Shown piece after piece: positions 32,675 through 46,426 of a stretch of 64,000 nt of DNA (positions within the stretch are counted from its first letter, which is position 1; the number at the start of each line of letters is the position of its first letter). A program made the translations under genes and the position numbers. The notes under the pieces are model-generated. The model was given only the letters and a program-made list of their open reading frames with translations, had not been told where the DNA came from and made no database searches. This stretch comes from Oasisia sp. SBJ-2009 (lineage: Eukaryota; Annelida; Polychaeta; Sabellida; Siboglinidae), in NCBI GenBank assembly GCA_964017155.1, contig OZ024860.1, positions 44,437,161 to 44,501,160 on the forward strand, in the 5' to 3' direction.

Positions 32675-33003
32675 ACCGACCGACCGACCGACCGACCGAC
32701 CGACCGACCGACCGACCGACCGACCGACCGACCGACCGACCGACCGACCGACCGACCGACCGACCGACCGACCGACCGACCGACCGACCGACCGACCGAC
32801 CGACCGACCGACCGACCGACCGACCGACCGACCGACCGACCGACCGACCGACCGACCGACCGACCGACCGACCGACCGACCGACCGACCGACCGACCGAC
32901 CGACCGACCGACCGACCGACCGACGACCGACCGACCGACCGACCGACCGACCGACCGACAGACCGACCGACCGACCGACCGACAGACAGACAGACAGACA
33001 GAC
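32675..33003. repeat. (CGAC)n tetranucleotide array, about 75 units
   Basis: Nearly perfect CGAC/GACC repeat with one 3-bp phase slip near 32924, ending in (CAGA)n. Confidence 0.97.
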
Positions 33004-33009
33004 AGAGCG

Positions 33010-33520
33010 ACAGATTGTGTAAAATATTTAACTATTTCTTGAATCTTTAATCCAATTAGTCGGGATTTTGCTACTTCAAGTCTTACGTTTTAAGAACAAA
33101 ATAAACATAAGTGTTAATAAACCAGGATGGGTCAACGTGTCACTAAAACGTGCATTTCGATTTCTTAAAGCAGTCAGTGTTTAATTCGCACTCCACATTC
33201 TCGTCACAAAGTAGACGTTTTACAAGACGTGTCTTACATAATATATGTTGACAAAATTGATTTACTGTCGCAATAAATAGTGTACGGCTCGACTTCTATA
33301 GGTAATAAATAGCCATTATTGTCTGAATAATGTCCGTACTGCGTCAGGAGTAGCCGAATGCTGTTTTCATATTGCATGCTCGTTATGCGCTCTGCGCATC
33401 AAGATCTCAACTACACCAAATGTCAGACTGCTTAGTTTTAATCGGCACAAGTGACGTTTTGCATGATGTAGGTTCAATTTTTACGTAGTTGCTTTACCAA
33501 AAAAGTTTTTTTCTGTACAA
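33010..33520. other. Unassigned intergenic DNA
   Basis: Unique sequence, no recognisable gene. Confidence 0.4.
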
Positions 33521-33523
33521 TGG

Positions 33524-34429
<906 letters not shown>

Positions 34430-34461
34430 TTGTTGTTATCGTCTTCGTTTTCGTCGTCGCT

Positions 34462-34462
<1 letters not shown>

Positions 34463-34558
<96 letters not shown>
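34463..34558. repeat. (GTT)n trinucleotide array, about 31 copies
   Basis: Perfect GTT/AAC repeat 35 bp after the hexamer array, preceded by a degenerate TCG/TTC stretch. Confidence 0.97.
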
Positions 34559-34864
34559 TGTACCTGACACACACAGTTGATACTGTCGCCATGCTAATGT
34601 TATTCGATGTTATGCGGCCCAGTAACGAGCCCATATTGGTCATTCCCAGTACGAATGGACAACACCATTTATTGGGGTGATTTTGCACTCACCAATTCAC
34701 ATCATGTGTATATATTTATAGCACTAGCAACGTAGAATTATAATCCATAGGCTTGTAAAGAAAACATCATTTTAGGATATAGGTAACACTAAACTGAACG
34801 AATCTTAGTAAACTAGGTTGGGTAATTATGTAAAAGTGAAAGATGAGTAATGGTGTAGCGCAGT

Positions 34865-34995
34865 CTGCTCAAAGCACTTTACTGTTTGGTTCCTGACAGA
34901 CATGTTCAATGGAACACCATTTCCACTACTCTAGGAAGAATTAAGCCACGATGCAATTTATGCGCGAAGACTGGTCGCACGCAAACGATCAGGTA
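34865..34995 (-). mobile_element. SINE fragment (same family as 38.7 kb)
   Basis: Its reverse complement contains CAGTCTTCGCGCATAAATTG, CATCGTGGCTTAATTCTTCC, GAACATGTCTGTCAGG and AAAGTGCTTTGA in the order found in the 38.7-kb SINE body. The tRNA-like head is missing. Confidence 0.72.
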
Positions 34996-35104
34996 CTTAT
35001 CATTGGCGGATCCAATCTTGATCTACGGAAAGGATACACAATGTCCAATTGCATCCCACAAGGCTCGTCCAAAACGTCGACTGTTCTGTAAATTGAATAT
35101 CCAA

Positions 35105-36368
35105 TGTTGTAGTGATTGAGTCAATGTACATTGAGTGTCCGATGTTTAGTAATTGAGTCAATGTACATTGAGTGTCCGATGTTTAGTAATTGAGTCACTG
35201 TACATTGAGTGTCTGATGTTTAGTAATTGTGTCAATGTACATTGAGTGTCCGATGTTTAGTAATTGAGTCAATGTACATTGAGTGTCCGATGTTTAGTAA
35301 TTGAGTCAATGTACATTGAGTGTCCGATGTTTAGTAATTGAGTCAATGTACATTGAGTGTCCGATGTTTAGTAATTGAGTCAATGTACATTGAGTGTCCG
35401 ATGTTTAGTAATTGAGTCAATGTACATTGAGTGTCCGATGTTTAGTAATTGAGTCACTGTACATTGAGTGTCCGATGTTTAGTAATTGAGTCACTGTACA
35501 TTGAGTGTCCCATGTTTAGTAATTGAGTCACTGTACATTGAGTGTCCGATGTTTAGTAATTGAGTCAATGTACATTGAGTGTCCGATGTTTAGTAATTGA
35601 GTCAATGTACATTGAGTGTCCGATGGTGTAGTTATTGAGTCACTGTACATTGAGTGTCCGGTGTTGTAATCATTGAGTCAATGTACATTGAGTGTCCGAT
35701 GTTGTAATCATTGAGTCAATGTACATTGAGTGTCCGATGTTGTAGTAATTGAGTCACTGTACATTGAGTGTCCGATGTTTAGTAATTGAGTCACTGTACA
35801 TTGAGTGTCCGATGTTTAGTAATTGAGTCAATGTACATTGAGTGTCCGATGTTTAGTAATTGAGTCACTGTACATTGAGTGTCCGATGTTTAGTAATTGA
35901 GTCAATGTACATTGAGTGTCCGATGTTTAGTAATTGAGTCACTGTACATTGAGTGTCCGGTGTTGTAGTCATTGAGTCATTGTACATTGAATGCCCGATG
36001 CTGTAGTCATTGATTCACTGCACATTGAGTATCCGATGTTGTAATCATTGAGTCAATGTACATTGAGTGTCCGATGTTGTAATCATTGAGTCAATGTACA
36101 TTGAGTGTCCGATGTTGTAGTAATTGAGTCACTGTACATTAGGTATCCGATGTTATAATCATTGAGTCAATGTACTCTGAGTATCCGATATTGTAGTCAT
36201 TGAGTCACTGTACATTGAGTGTCTGATGTTTAGTAATTGAGTCAATGTACATTGAGTGTCCGATGTTTAGTAATTGAGTCAATGTACATTGAGTGTCCGA
36301 TGTTTAGTAATTGAGTCAATGTACATTGAGTGTCCGATGTTTAGTAATTGAGTCACTGTACATTGAGC
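35105..36368. repeat. 37-bp satellite with internal palindrome
   Basis: About 34 copies of a 37-bp unit (GAGTCAATGTACATTGAGTG plus TCCGATGTTTAGTAATT). Each unit holds the perfect palindrome TCAATGTACATTGA. Variants with TTGTAGTCATT or CACTGTAC cluster in the middle. Ends in a C run. Confidence 0.97.
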
Positions 36369-36379
36369 CCCCCCCCCCC

Positions 36380-37260
36380 ATGCTGCAGTCATTAAACTAC
36401 TCTGTTCCGTTTCGAATTCATGTCAGCCATAGAGATGTTCGAACAAATATAGATAGCGATCACATTTTAACTTTTTATTGATACTGGCTGAATGCAAATG
36501 TAAAACCGTATTCAAATCAACCATAATCGTTCTAACGACAAAACGCTTTTAGTCGGCTTAAAGACTGATCTGTAGGTTTTCATGCTAGCGTTTGATACTG
36601 AATACTGTCGTCTAATGCACTGTTCTTGGTATTATCAATTCCAGGAATAGTTAAACCCCGGAATAAAACTCTATTGTATACAGTGCAAGTCATATCAATG
36701 TGACCTTGTTTTTTATATACAGGATCACGTCATTGCTGATTCGCCTTCGTCTTTACAATTTTAGTAATTGCATGCAATTCCTTCAGAAGTTTTTTGGGTA
36801 TAGATGATTTACAGCGGCGACGCTGTAAAATGTAGGCCCAGTCATTTCTAAGTCTGACTCCACTTAATTCGCGACGAATAAAAACCGACGGAACGCGATG
36901 ATAAAACGACAATATCCACGCGCGTGCCTTCTTGTGAAGCCGGTTGTAGAATTATGGCGCGTCACGCCATATCGTGAGCACTCGGTTCTCGAGGTTAAGT
37001 GAATTATTGCAGACCGGTTATCGAGCTAGTTCTGATTAAAAACGACCGACAACATCAGGGCCGTAGTGTTAGCGGAATTACTGCGTTTACATGGCCGGCA
37101 GACCCAGCAAAGCAAGATGTTGTTGACGTTTGAAGATCGGCCACGTTGGAATGGTTGAGCTCGTGATTCGTGATGCGACGCGGTCAACTGGAAAAATGCT
37201 TGAATGAATTGGATGATTCTCTTGGCTGATAGGAATGTGTGCGCTGAGGCTCGTAGAAGT
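36380..37260. other. Unassigned intergenic DNA
   Basis: Unique sequence becoming CpG-richer after 36900; no gene recognised. Confidence 0.4.
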
Positions 37261-37261
37261 G

Positions 37262-37505
37262 TGTGTACGTGCAGGCTTACGCATACACACGCACGTACAC
37301 ACATACTCACATACGTATGCGCACGCACGCTAATAAACTAGCATGCATTCATATAAATATGCACGCGCACGCGCACATCATACCGACACATGCACGCACG
37401 CACACATCATACGGACACATGCACACACGCACACACACACGCGCGCACACACGCACACACGCACACACGCACACACGCACACACGCACACACGCGCACAC
37501 ACGAA

Positions 37506-37568
<63 letters not shown>
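37262..37568. repeat. Mixed (CA)n / (CACG)n microsatellite
   Basis: Alternating ACAC and ACGC runs. Reading frames in it are artefacts. Confidence 0.95.
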
Positions 37569-37569
37569 C

Positions 37570-38730
37570 ACACATCACACGCAGCATGAATACAGGCAGA
37601 TGTTTCCTTGAATCTGGCAAGTCAAGCAGTCTGCTTTTTACACGGACATGCAGATGCGCGCACACGCGCCTGTGCGGGTTTTCATCGCTTGCGAGGATCA
37701 ATTACATTGTCCGATCTCGCATTAGCGCAAGTCTCGTGCAACCACAACGTGCGAGATTCAGGTAATTCGTGACTAACCGCCGTGCGAAAGCAAGGATTCA
37801 TTATCTAATCATTGCCCCGGCCCGCGTTCTCTCCGATTAGCCCAATCGTTCGCCTATCTCGCCCGCCGAGCTCACTAGGCCTCCCTCGGCGCGTGTTCAA
37901 CGCAGCGACCGGCCGAGCTCGCTGGCCGTTTCAGGCCGTGCCACGAGGAGCAATTTCGGCGAAGTCTATGGACGCCTGGATGCGTGGCGTCGTTGACTCG
38001 ATGCTTCCGTCCACAGCCATGACGTGGCATAAAACAGGCATAAAACCGGGACAGATCTGTGCGTCTCATCAAGTTCTTTCGGTCGTTAATTCCGTATGAT
38101 TGGAAGTCGCCGCGTCGGTTCTGATCTGCCATCTGTCCATGTCCGTTGGATGTGGTACTTTACGTCGCGTACGGTTTTGTCATATGGCATTTCGTCACGA
38201 ATGAACGACGTGTCGTCATAATACGTTCAGTCGTACTATTATTCAACTGTTCATTTTCCACAATCTCTTCCACCTACATAGTTCTTTCTTAATACGCTTC
38301 ACCAGTGAAAATGTGAGTTACACACCGTCAAACAGAGGCAGACTCGTAGTGCGATTTCAACGTTCGGATGTGGGGACCGTTTCACTAAGATAAAGAGCTC
38401 TAAAATTCATCATTAAAAACATCCATTGTTAAATTTAAATTTAGTTAGATTTTTCAAAACGCAGATGTTCTTTGCCATATTACCGAGGACATTATTTCTA
38501 CGACACAAACAGTGGTTTGACGATTTTCATATATTCAAAATGATTTGATTTTAAAATGCAAAATCGGGTATAAAAGCTCTTTTAAAATATTGAAATGCTC
38601 CCCAGATCTTGCTTTCCAAGCAGACGGTCCAAGTCGAGTTCTCTGACAACATTCTAGATGGCGCCACACGCTTTTTTCACGACTTGGCTGCGCAACGAAG
38701 TTACAATTCGCACTATTACATTTTAAATTG
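37570..38730. other. CpG-rich unique block
   Basis: GC- and CpG-rich, especially 37800-38150, with no convincing coding frame. It could be regulatory DNA for the divergent genes, but nothing proves it. Confidence 0.35.
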
Positions 38731-38732
38731 GA

Positions 38733-39070
38733 GTAGAGCGCAGTGACTCAGGGGTGGAACTTCGGAATCTCGACTAAGAGGACTCGGGTTCGAATCCTAT
38801 GCGGCGGTGTTAAAACCGTGGGCAAGTTTGTTCACTCTACATTGCTCTAGTTCATTCAGCTGTATAAATGAGTACCTAGCTATAGACAGTGGTGGATATG
38901 TGTACGAGCAGTCTTCGCGCATTAATTATACCATATGGGTGGATGCTTCCCCGAGAAGCCGAGATGGTGTCTGAGTGAACAGGTCTGCCAGGGAAGTAAA
39001 GTGTAAAGCGCTTTGAACGGTCCTGAGGATTGGATACTGCGCTTTATAAGAACTTGCCTTTGTTCTATTT
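38733..39070 (+). mobile_element. tRNA-derived SINE, near full length
   Basis: The head GTAGAGCGCAGTGACTCAGG resembles an A box, and GGTTCGAATCC at 38787-38797 is a perfect pol III B box. The body has TTCACTCTACATTGCTCTAG and CGCGCATTAATTA. The 3' tail is AAAGTGTAAAGCGCTTTGAA ... ACTGCGCTTTATAAGAAC. It is not a functional tRNA gene: no intact acceptor stem, and about 260 bp of non-tRNA body follow. Confidence 0.82.
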
Positions 39071-40190
39071 CGTCCACCAGTGAGTTGTCCTAGTCTTTCT
39101 CGTGAGTTGTCACCAATAGTCCATCTGCTCGCCTTAATTCTTCGGCCCAAACATCCTCAAATCATGCACAGAAACAGCCCAGTCGGCACTCTTTACCTTA
39201 TGCTTTGATTCGATATGACTTGTCACTCTCCGCTCGTAGACGATGACAAAAGAGCGATCACGAAACACGTCGCTGTCATCTTCGGTGGCGTTCTATTTTT
39301 TTCTGGAAAGCCTCAACGCAATTTGGCTTTTCACGACGCCGCGCAAATATGTCAGATTGCGTCGGCAGTGTTGGAATGAAGTCTCGTACAGACAACAGCA
39401 TGTCCACAGCGTTGTTGACGGCCAGCATTGGGTACGGAGCAATTAGCTGATGGCATACATTCGTTCCAGGGTTCTGCATATCTAGTCGTGTCTTTTTCTT
39501 CTGCGCACCATCGCAGCTGAGATTCTCAAGAAGGGAAGAAATGGCGGCGTACGTTTATTGCAATTATTATATAATTTAGACGTTGCATAACAAATCATCA
39601 GTGTAACAGATTCACAACGGCCGTATGGCGGAAAGGTTGTGTTTGCCTTGTACACGTACATTCACACAGACATTGTCGATTCAAGACATTAAAATATACA
39701 CCTTGGGTTTGGTTTACGGTGGGGAGTCTCACAATCTAAGCTTCTTGCACTGTGGTTCTAATACGCCTTAATCCGGCCAATAGTTTTCACTATAGTCTGT
39801 ATACTCCATATGTTTTACGGGGTTGTTTTTTAATTATTAAGGCAAAAACGTTTTTCTTACAATTTTCTGTGCTATTCTCCGCAACTTCTGTTCATAAAGA
39901 GACGTAGATCGATTCGCCTGCTACACCATAAAACAAAGTATTAATCAATTTTGGTAGCTGTTTCTATGCACCGATGTTTCGCAGAAACGAAAATGCCGTC
40001 TCAGTAGAATCCAGTGACTACACGTAAAGTTACATCACATGAGCCGAACAGCCTTTGTGCTGCAGTTATAGACATCATATTGTGGGAGGTATAGGAGTAT
40101 TATAACAGCAGACTGAGAGCGTGACACAACATATAGAGGTATACACACATAGGGGCAGGTGTCCGTAGGGTTGAGGAACGGGAATGAGAC
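39070..40190. other. Unassigned intergenic DNA
   Basis: Unique sequence without a supported gene. Confidence 0.4.
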
Positions 40191-40194
40191 GACG

Positions 40195-40484
40195 AAGACA
40201 GAGACGGAGAGGCGGAGAGGCGGAGAGGCGGAGAGGCGGAGAGGCGGAGAGGCGGAGAGGCGGAGAGGCGGAGAGGCGGAGAGACAGAAAGGCATAGGAG
40301 CGTGAATGGTAGAGGGATCGATGGAGCGAGGGAGTGAGGGGAGAGGGGGGGAGGAAGGAGGGGGTGGAAGGGAGAGAGGAAGGTGCGAGTGACGGAAAGA
40401 GAGACAGAGAATAGGAGAAGACAAACATACAGACATACAGACTGACACATACACATACACATACACATACACGCACGCACGCAC

Positions 40485-40535
<51 letters not shown>

Positions 40536-40640
40536 GAGACAGAGACTGAGACAGAGATAGAGCCAGAGAGAGAGACAGAGAGAGAGAGAGTGAGAGAGAG
40601 AGAGAGAGAGAGAGAAGAGAGAAGAGAGAGGCGGAGACCC
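40195..40640. repeat. Composite microsatellite
   Basis: In order: (GGCGGAGA)n to about 40282, purine-rich GAGGGA, (ACATAC)/(ACGC)/(CA)n to about 40528, and (GA)n. Confidence 0.94.
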
Positions 40641-41249
40641 ATGCGGAGAGCCAAACAGAGGCAACAGCAGAGATAACACTGACCCAGAGCTAAGCGGGGG
40701 CGAACTCGTACCACAAGCAACGCGCGTTTACAAGAATATTCGTTTTCCGTCGCGTAACCTTGCGCTAGCCACCTCTTCACATGTGTTGTCAGTGCTTCTG
40801 TGGGGACACTGTGTCAGCTGTGAACGGCGCGAAACAGCGCCATATCACGGAGACTGCAATTATAACAAATGCACGTGGGCCCTGGCGCCAACCACGCGAC
40901 AACTAATCCACACCAATCCAGGTCCTTATGTGCGCCAGAGCGTTCCTAGCTCCGGTCCACGTAAATGGACATACTCTGTCGGAACAAGCGCGGTAATTTT
41001 AGCCTCTCTCCCGGGAGCGCGACGCTGGTACAAGGCCGACTATTGGATTTTCCACGCAGGACGCTAAATTCAAAATTGAAAAACCAAACTTGGGCAAATC
41101 GGAATAAACTCAGAATGGTTATTATTAATCCTCGCTATGGTAGATCTGAAAATACCCTGTTTGTGGGTGCAGTTGTTGGTAACTTTTGTTACCACAACAA
41201 TGCATATTGACGATTTCCCACGTGTACCAACGATAATTAAAACAGATAA

Positions 41250-41768
41250 TAATGACACGCTAAAACCTGCTTCGGTGGCGCGAAGCGCAAATTCGTCAAC
41301 GCGACTGCGTCGCGGTATTACGAGGCATAGCTTTGGGAATTGTTTCCTGAAACGCGTCCCGGCTACGCATCAATACCCGATAACCCGTCGATACGTCGAT
41401 ATGCCCCCGGGCGCCGGGTGCACGTGGTTGGTATTCGCGCGACGACCGCGCGCCAGGTTGACCGACGGTCGCGTGCGAGACCCGGGGAAGCGTCAGACTT
41501 ACGGTGTACCCGACCCGAGGCTGATCGATCGTCGCCGCTGCCGACGATGTCGCCGCGTGCGCTAGCGAGTCGCGGCAGTGCTTTGTCGGACACGCTGGAG
41601 TGAGCTCCTGACAAACGCCTCGCGCTCGCACGCACGTTAAAGCGATTCGTCGAGAGCGCGCGCGTGGACATCACTGCCGACTTAGGAGACAGAGGAGGCG
41701 GCGGCGTGCGGAGGACAACTGTAGGGATTGCGACGCGTTGAGAGTGGTCGTATCGCCATACACCGTCG
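41250..41768 (+). promoter_or_regulatory. CpG-rich block with possible 5' UTR donor
   Basis: Strongly CpG-rich sequence ending in GTCG|GTAAGT at 41769. It could be a promoter and non-coding first exon for the downstream plus-strand gene, but no transcript evidence is available. Confidence 0.28.
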
Positions 41769-42042
41769 GTAAGTGCCACTGGGCGGTTGCGTGTCGTCGC
41801 TGTTTATATTACTTGAGTCGATGATGGACGCAAACTTGCATGTCAGGTAGCGAGGCATTGACCGATCGCTTCAGTGAGGATGACGGGAATCGATTTCAGG
41901 TTGGAATAATTCAAAGGCGCGGGTTGATAAATTAACGTCGATTTAGTGTGTTACGATTTGATTTGATTTGCGTGTTGTGATATGTGATGGGAATGGGAGA
42001 GGAATTAGGATAGGAGGGGAAGGAATCAGACAGAGGGGAGAG

Positions 42043-44640
42043 ACATGGTGACATGGAGAGATGGAGAGATGGAGAGGCGGAGAGACGGAGAGACGGAGAG
42101 ACGGAGAGACGGAGAGACGGAGAGGAGGAGAGGTGGAGAGATGGAGAGACGGAGAGACGGAGAGACGGTGAGACGGAGAGACGGAGAGACGGAGAGACGG
42201 AGAGACGGAGAGGTGGAGAGGCGGAGAGACGGAGAGACGGAGAGGAGGAGAGGTGGAGAGATGGAGAGACGGAGAGACGGAGAGACGGAGAGACGGAGAG
42301 ACGGAGAGACGGAGAGACGGAGAGACGGAGAGACGGAGAGACGGAGAGGAGGAGAGGTGGAGAGATGGAGAGACGGAGAGACGGAGAGACGGTGAGACGG
42401 AGATACGGAGAGACGGAGAGACGGAGAGACGGAGAGGAGGAGAGGCGGAGAGACGGAGAGACGGAGAAACGGAGAGACGGAGAGACGGAGAGACGGAGAG
42501 ACGGAGAGACGATGAGACGGTGAGACGGTGAGACGGAGAGACGGAGAGACGGAGAGACGGAGAGACGGAGAGACGGAGAGACGGTGAGACGGAGAGACGG
42601 AGAGACGGAGAGACGGAGAGACGGAGAGGAGGAGAGGAGGAGAGGCGGAGAGGCGGAGAGACGGAGAGACGGAGAGACGGAGAGACGGAGAGACGGAGAG
42701 ACGGAGAGACGGAGAGACGGAGAGACGGAGAGACGGAGAGACGGGGAGACGGTGAGACGGATAGACGGAGAGACGCTGGGATGGTGAGACGGTGAGACGG
42801 AGAGACGCTGGGATGGTGAGACGGAGAGACGGAGAGACGGAGAGACGGAGAGATGGAGAGACGGAGAGACGGAGAGACGGAGAGACGGAGAGACGGAGAG
42901 ACGGTGAGATGGTGAGACGGAGAGACGCTGGGATGGTGAGACGGAGAGACGGTGATACGGAGAGACGGAGAGACGGAGAGACGGAGAGGCGGAGAGACGG
43001 AGAGACGGAGAGACGGAGAAAAGGAGAGACGGATAGACGGTGAGACGGTGAGACGGTGAGACGGTGAGGCGGAGAGGCGGAGAGACGGGGAGACGGAGAG
43101 ACGGAGAGACGGAGAGACGGTGAGACGGAGAGAGGAAGAGACGGAGAGACGGAGAGACGGAGAGACGGTGAGACGGTGAGACGGAGAGACGGAGAGACGG
43201 AGAGGCGGAGAGACGGAGAGACGGAGAGACGGAGAGACGGAGAGACGGTGAGACGGAGAGACGGAGAGACGGTGAGACGGAGAGACGGAGAGACGGAGAA
43301 AAGGAGAGACGGATAGACGGTGAGACGGTGAGGCGGAGAGGCGGAGAGGCGGAGAGACGGAGAGACGGAGAGACGGAGAGACGGTGAGACGGAGAGACGG
43401 AGAGACGGAGAGACGGAGAGACGGTGAGACGGAGAGACGGAGAGACGGTGAGGCGGAGAGACGGAGAGACGGAGAGACGGGTAGGCGGAGAGACGGTAAG
43501 AAGGTGAGACTCTGGGACGGTGGGAAGGTGAGACGGAGAGATGATGAGACGGAGAGACGGAGAGTCGGAGAGACGGTGAGAAGGTGCGACGCTGGGACGG
43601 TGGGACGGTGAGACGGTGATACGGAGAGACGGAGAGACGGAGAGACGAAGAGACGGAGAGACGGAGAGACGGAGAGACGGAGAGACGGAGAGACGGAGAG
43701 ATGGTGAGATGGTGAGACGGAGAGACGCTGGGATGGTGAGACGGAGAGACGGTGATACGGAGAGACGGAGAGACGGAGAGGCGGAGAGACGGAGAGACGG
43801 AGAGACGGTGAGACGGAGAGACGGAGAGACGGTGAGACGGTGAGACGGAGAGACGGAGAGACAGAGAAAAGGAGAGACGGAGAGACGGTGAGACGGTGAG
43901 GCGGAGAGGCGGAGAGACGGAGAGACGGAGAGACGGAGAGACGGTGAGACGGAGAGACGGAGAGACGGAGAGACGGAGAGACGGGGAGACGGTGAGACGG
44001 AGAGACGGAGAGACGGAGAGACGGAGAGACGGTGAGGCGGTGAGGCGGAGAGACGGAGAGACGGAGAGACGGAGAGACGGTGAGACGGAGAGACGGAGAG
44101 ACGGAGAGACGGAGAGACGGAGAGACGGTGAGGCGGAGAGACGGAGAGACGGAGAGACGGAGAGACGGAGAGACGGTGAGACGGAGAGACGGAGAGACGG
44201 AGAGACGGAGAGACGGTGAGGCGGAGAGACGGAGAGACGGAGAGACGGAGAGACGGTGAGACGGAGAGACGGAGAGACGGAGAGACGGTGAGACGGAGAG
44301 ACGGTGAGGCGGAGAGACGGAGAGACGGAGAGACGGAGAGACGGAGAGACGGAGAGACGGAGAGACGGAGAGACGGAGAGACGGAGAGACGGAGAGACGG
44401 AGAGACGGGGAGGCGGAGAGACGGTAAGAAGGTGAGACTCTGGGACGGTGGGAGGGTGAGACGGAGAGATGGTGAGACGGTGAGATGGAGAAAAGGAGAG
44501 ACGGAGAGACGGAGAGACGGAGAGACGGAGAGACGGAGAGACGGAGAGTAGGAGAGGCGGTGAGAAGGTGAGACGCTGGGACGGTGGGACGGTGGGACGG
44601 TGAGACGGTGATACGGAGAGACGGAGAGACAGAGAGACAG
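42043..44640. repeat. 2.6-kb 8-bp minisatellite (GGAGAGAC)
   Basis: About 325 units of GGAGAGAC with GTGAGAC, GGAGAGGC and CTGGGATG variants. Blocks such as AAGAAGGTGAGACTCTGGGA recur near 43495 and 44425. The 907-codon minus-strand frame (SPSLRLSV type) is produced by 24-nt periodicity and is not a gene. Confidence 0.98.
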
Positions 44641-44817
44641 AGTGGTTAATTCCAAACCAATCGTATACCGTCAGAAGCCAAGGGTCAAATGTCAGATTGC
44701 TGAACCCGTAAAACCTCGTGAGGATTTATTGACACACAACTTTTCGGTCTGTGTGTTATATAGATAGACATACACATAGTTTGTCATGCCTACTACATTT
44801 ATTTTACCATATATTTA

Positions 44818-44848
44818 AATATATATATATATATATATACATACAGTG

Positions 44849-44894
<46 letters not shown>

Positions 44895-44920
44895 TGTATA
44901 ATATATATATATATACAGTG

Positions 44921-44966
<46 letters not shown>

Positions 44967-44990
44967 TGTATAATATATATATACAGTGTA

Positions 44991-45048
<58 letters not shown>
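44818..45048. repeat. (TA)n with interspersed ACAGTGTATA units
   Basis: TA runs broken by five copies of TACAGTGTATA, a compound microsatellite. Confidence 0.96.
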
Positions 45049-45049
<1 letters not shown>

Positions 45050-45051
<2 letters not shown>

Positions 45052-45930
45052 ATACACGAATAACTTCACTTTAGCCGTAAGATGTCGTAAAATATCAATT
45101 TGCACACCGTCCATATACGTTTTTCGAATGTCACGAAAACACTAGCGAATATCTCGCGAAGAACGAATAAGGTACGTGCCCGGAGATGAACGCTACCTAT
45201 TCACGTAAAGAACACTTTGCCCCCAGAATTTTGGGACCACCGTCTTTTTCTAGGCACATTTGTAATTCTGGACGTCCAGTCGAGTACATGTGCTTCTTTT
45301 GTCGTGTCCGAAAGCGTCGTCCGTTGATGAGCGGATGATGTTCGACGTACGTGTTGCAATTAGTCTCATTTCGTTCCGTCTCGACGTCAGAGCGACGCCT
45401 GCTAACTACGGCCGCGTCACGTGATTAGGTGAAGGACAGCGCCGTCTGTCGTTGTAGGCTGGTCGCACGGTTGTTAATAGCACGGAAATGCGCCAGCGCT
45501 GTCGACATCAACGAGACGGCGTTGGTTAAACGTTTGGCTGGTGAACTTAGTCCTGTCTTATCGTTTCCGTGGAAGGACACTCTACACATTAGATGTTGTA
45601 CCGTCAATCGAGCTATCGGTGGTTGTTGCTGGGTGATGACAAGATTGCCGTGTTGTGTACTTGAAGAATACAGCGATTTCATGTTTCACAGGAAAGACGC
45701 ATTTCATTAAAATAAATTCCATAAATTCGTCCATTATTAGAAGTTGCCGTTGGTGTATTACGTTACGAGGGTTACTTTCTCGGTGGGTTCAAAGGTCACG
45801 ATTCTGTCGAATGTTCTGGAGGTTCTTTGCATGGATAGTATTTAGCAAAATTAGAATTTCCCCATTTGTATATTATGCTAGATTTGTAATTGTGAGCGAC
45901 TACATGAACGGTCCTAGTCTTCCTGTAGAA
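45050..45930. other. CpG-containing unique block
   Basis: No supported gene; frames near 85-93 codons have no recognisable family. Confidence 0.35.
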
Positions 45931-45934
45931 GAGG

Positions 45935-46250
45935 TGCGCTGTGGCGAAATGATAAAAGGATCGGTCACTCAATCAAAGAGAGCCCGGGTTTGAATCCCGC
46001 GCTGCCATCATTTCGAACATTGTGAAAATACGTTCACTCTGCGTTGCTCTAGTTCATTCGGCTGTATGCATGAATACTTGGCTGTTGATTGCTATGGATA
46101 TTTGTGTGCGAATTGTTTCACGCGTTAATTGCAGTGTGGCTGAATGTTTCCCAGAGAAGCTACGACGACGTGTGGTTCAGTAGGCTGGAGTGGGGAGTGT
46201 TTCGCTCCGACAGTTGTAAAGACTGGACATCGCGCTATAATTGTATGTTA
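45935..46250 (+). mobile_element. tRNA-derived SINE, near full length
   Basis: Second copy of the 38.7-kb family. B box GGTTTGAATCC at 45987-45997, body with GTTCACTCTGCGTTGCTCTA, CACGCGTTAATTGCAGTGTG and TTTCCCAGAGAAGC, and a shortened tail GACATCGCGCTATAA. Confidence 0.82.
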
Positions 46251-46332
46251 AAAACGTTCCTTTTTTGAGAACGAAAACTGTATAGGATCCAGAATAGAAG
46301 AATACTGTCCTGTTTACATCTACGACAGTATC

Positions 46333-46333
<1 letters not shown>

Positions 46334-46423
<90 letters not shown>
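46334..46423. repeat. (TA)n microsatellite
   Basis: About 43 TA units. Confidence 0.97.

Positions 46424-46424
<1 letters not shown>

Positions 46425-46426
<2 letters not shown>

Noticed and set aside
38733..38805. tRNA gene
   Set aside because: A and B boxes are present, but no acceptor stem closes and a long SINE body follows.
41932..44655. 907-codon minus-strand frame (SPSLRLSV)
   Set aside because: 8-bp repeat gives a stop-free 24-nt period; no domain, and flanks are non-coding.
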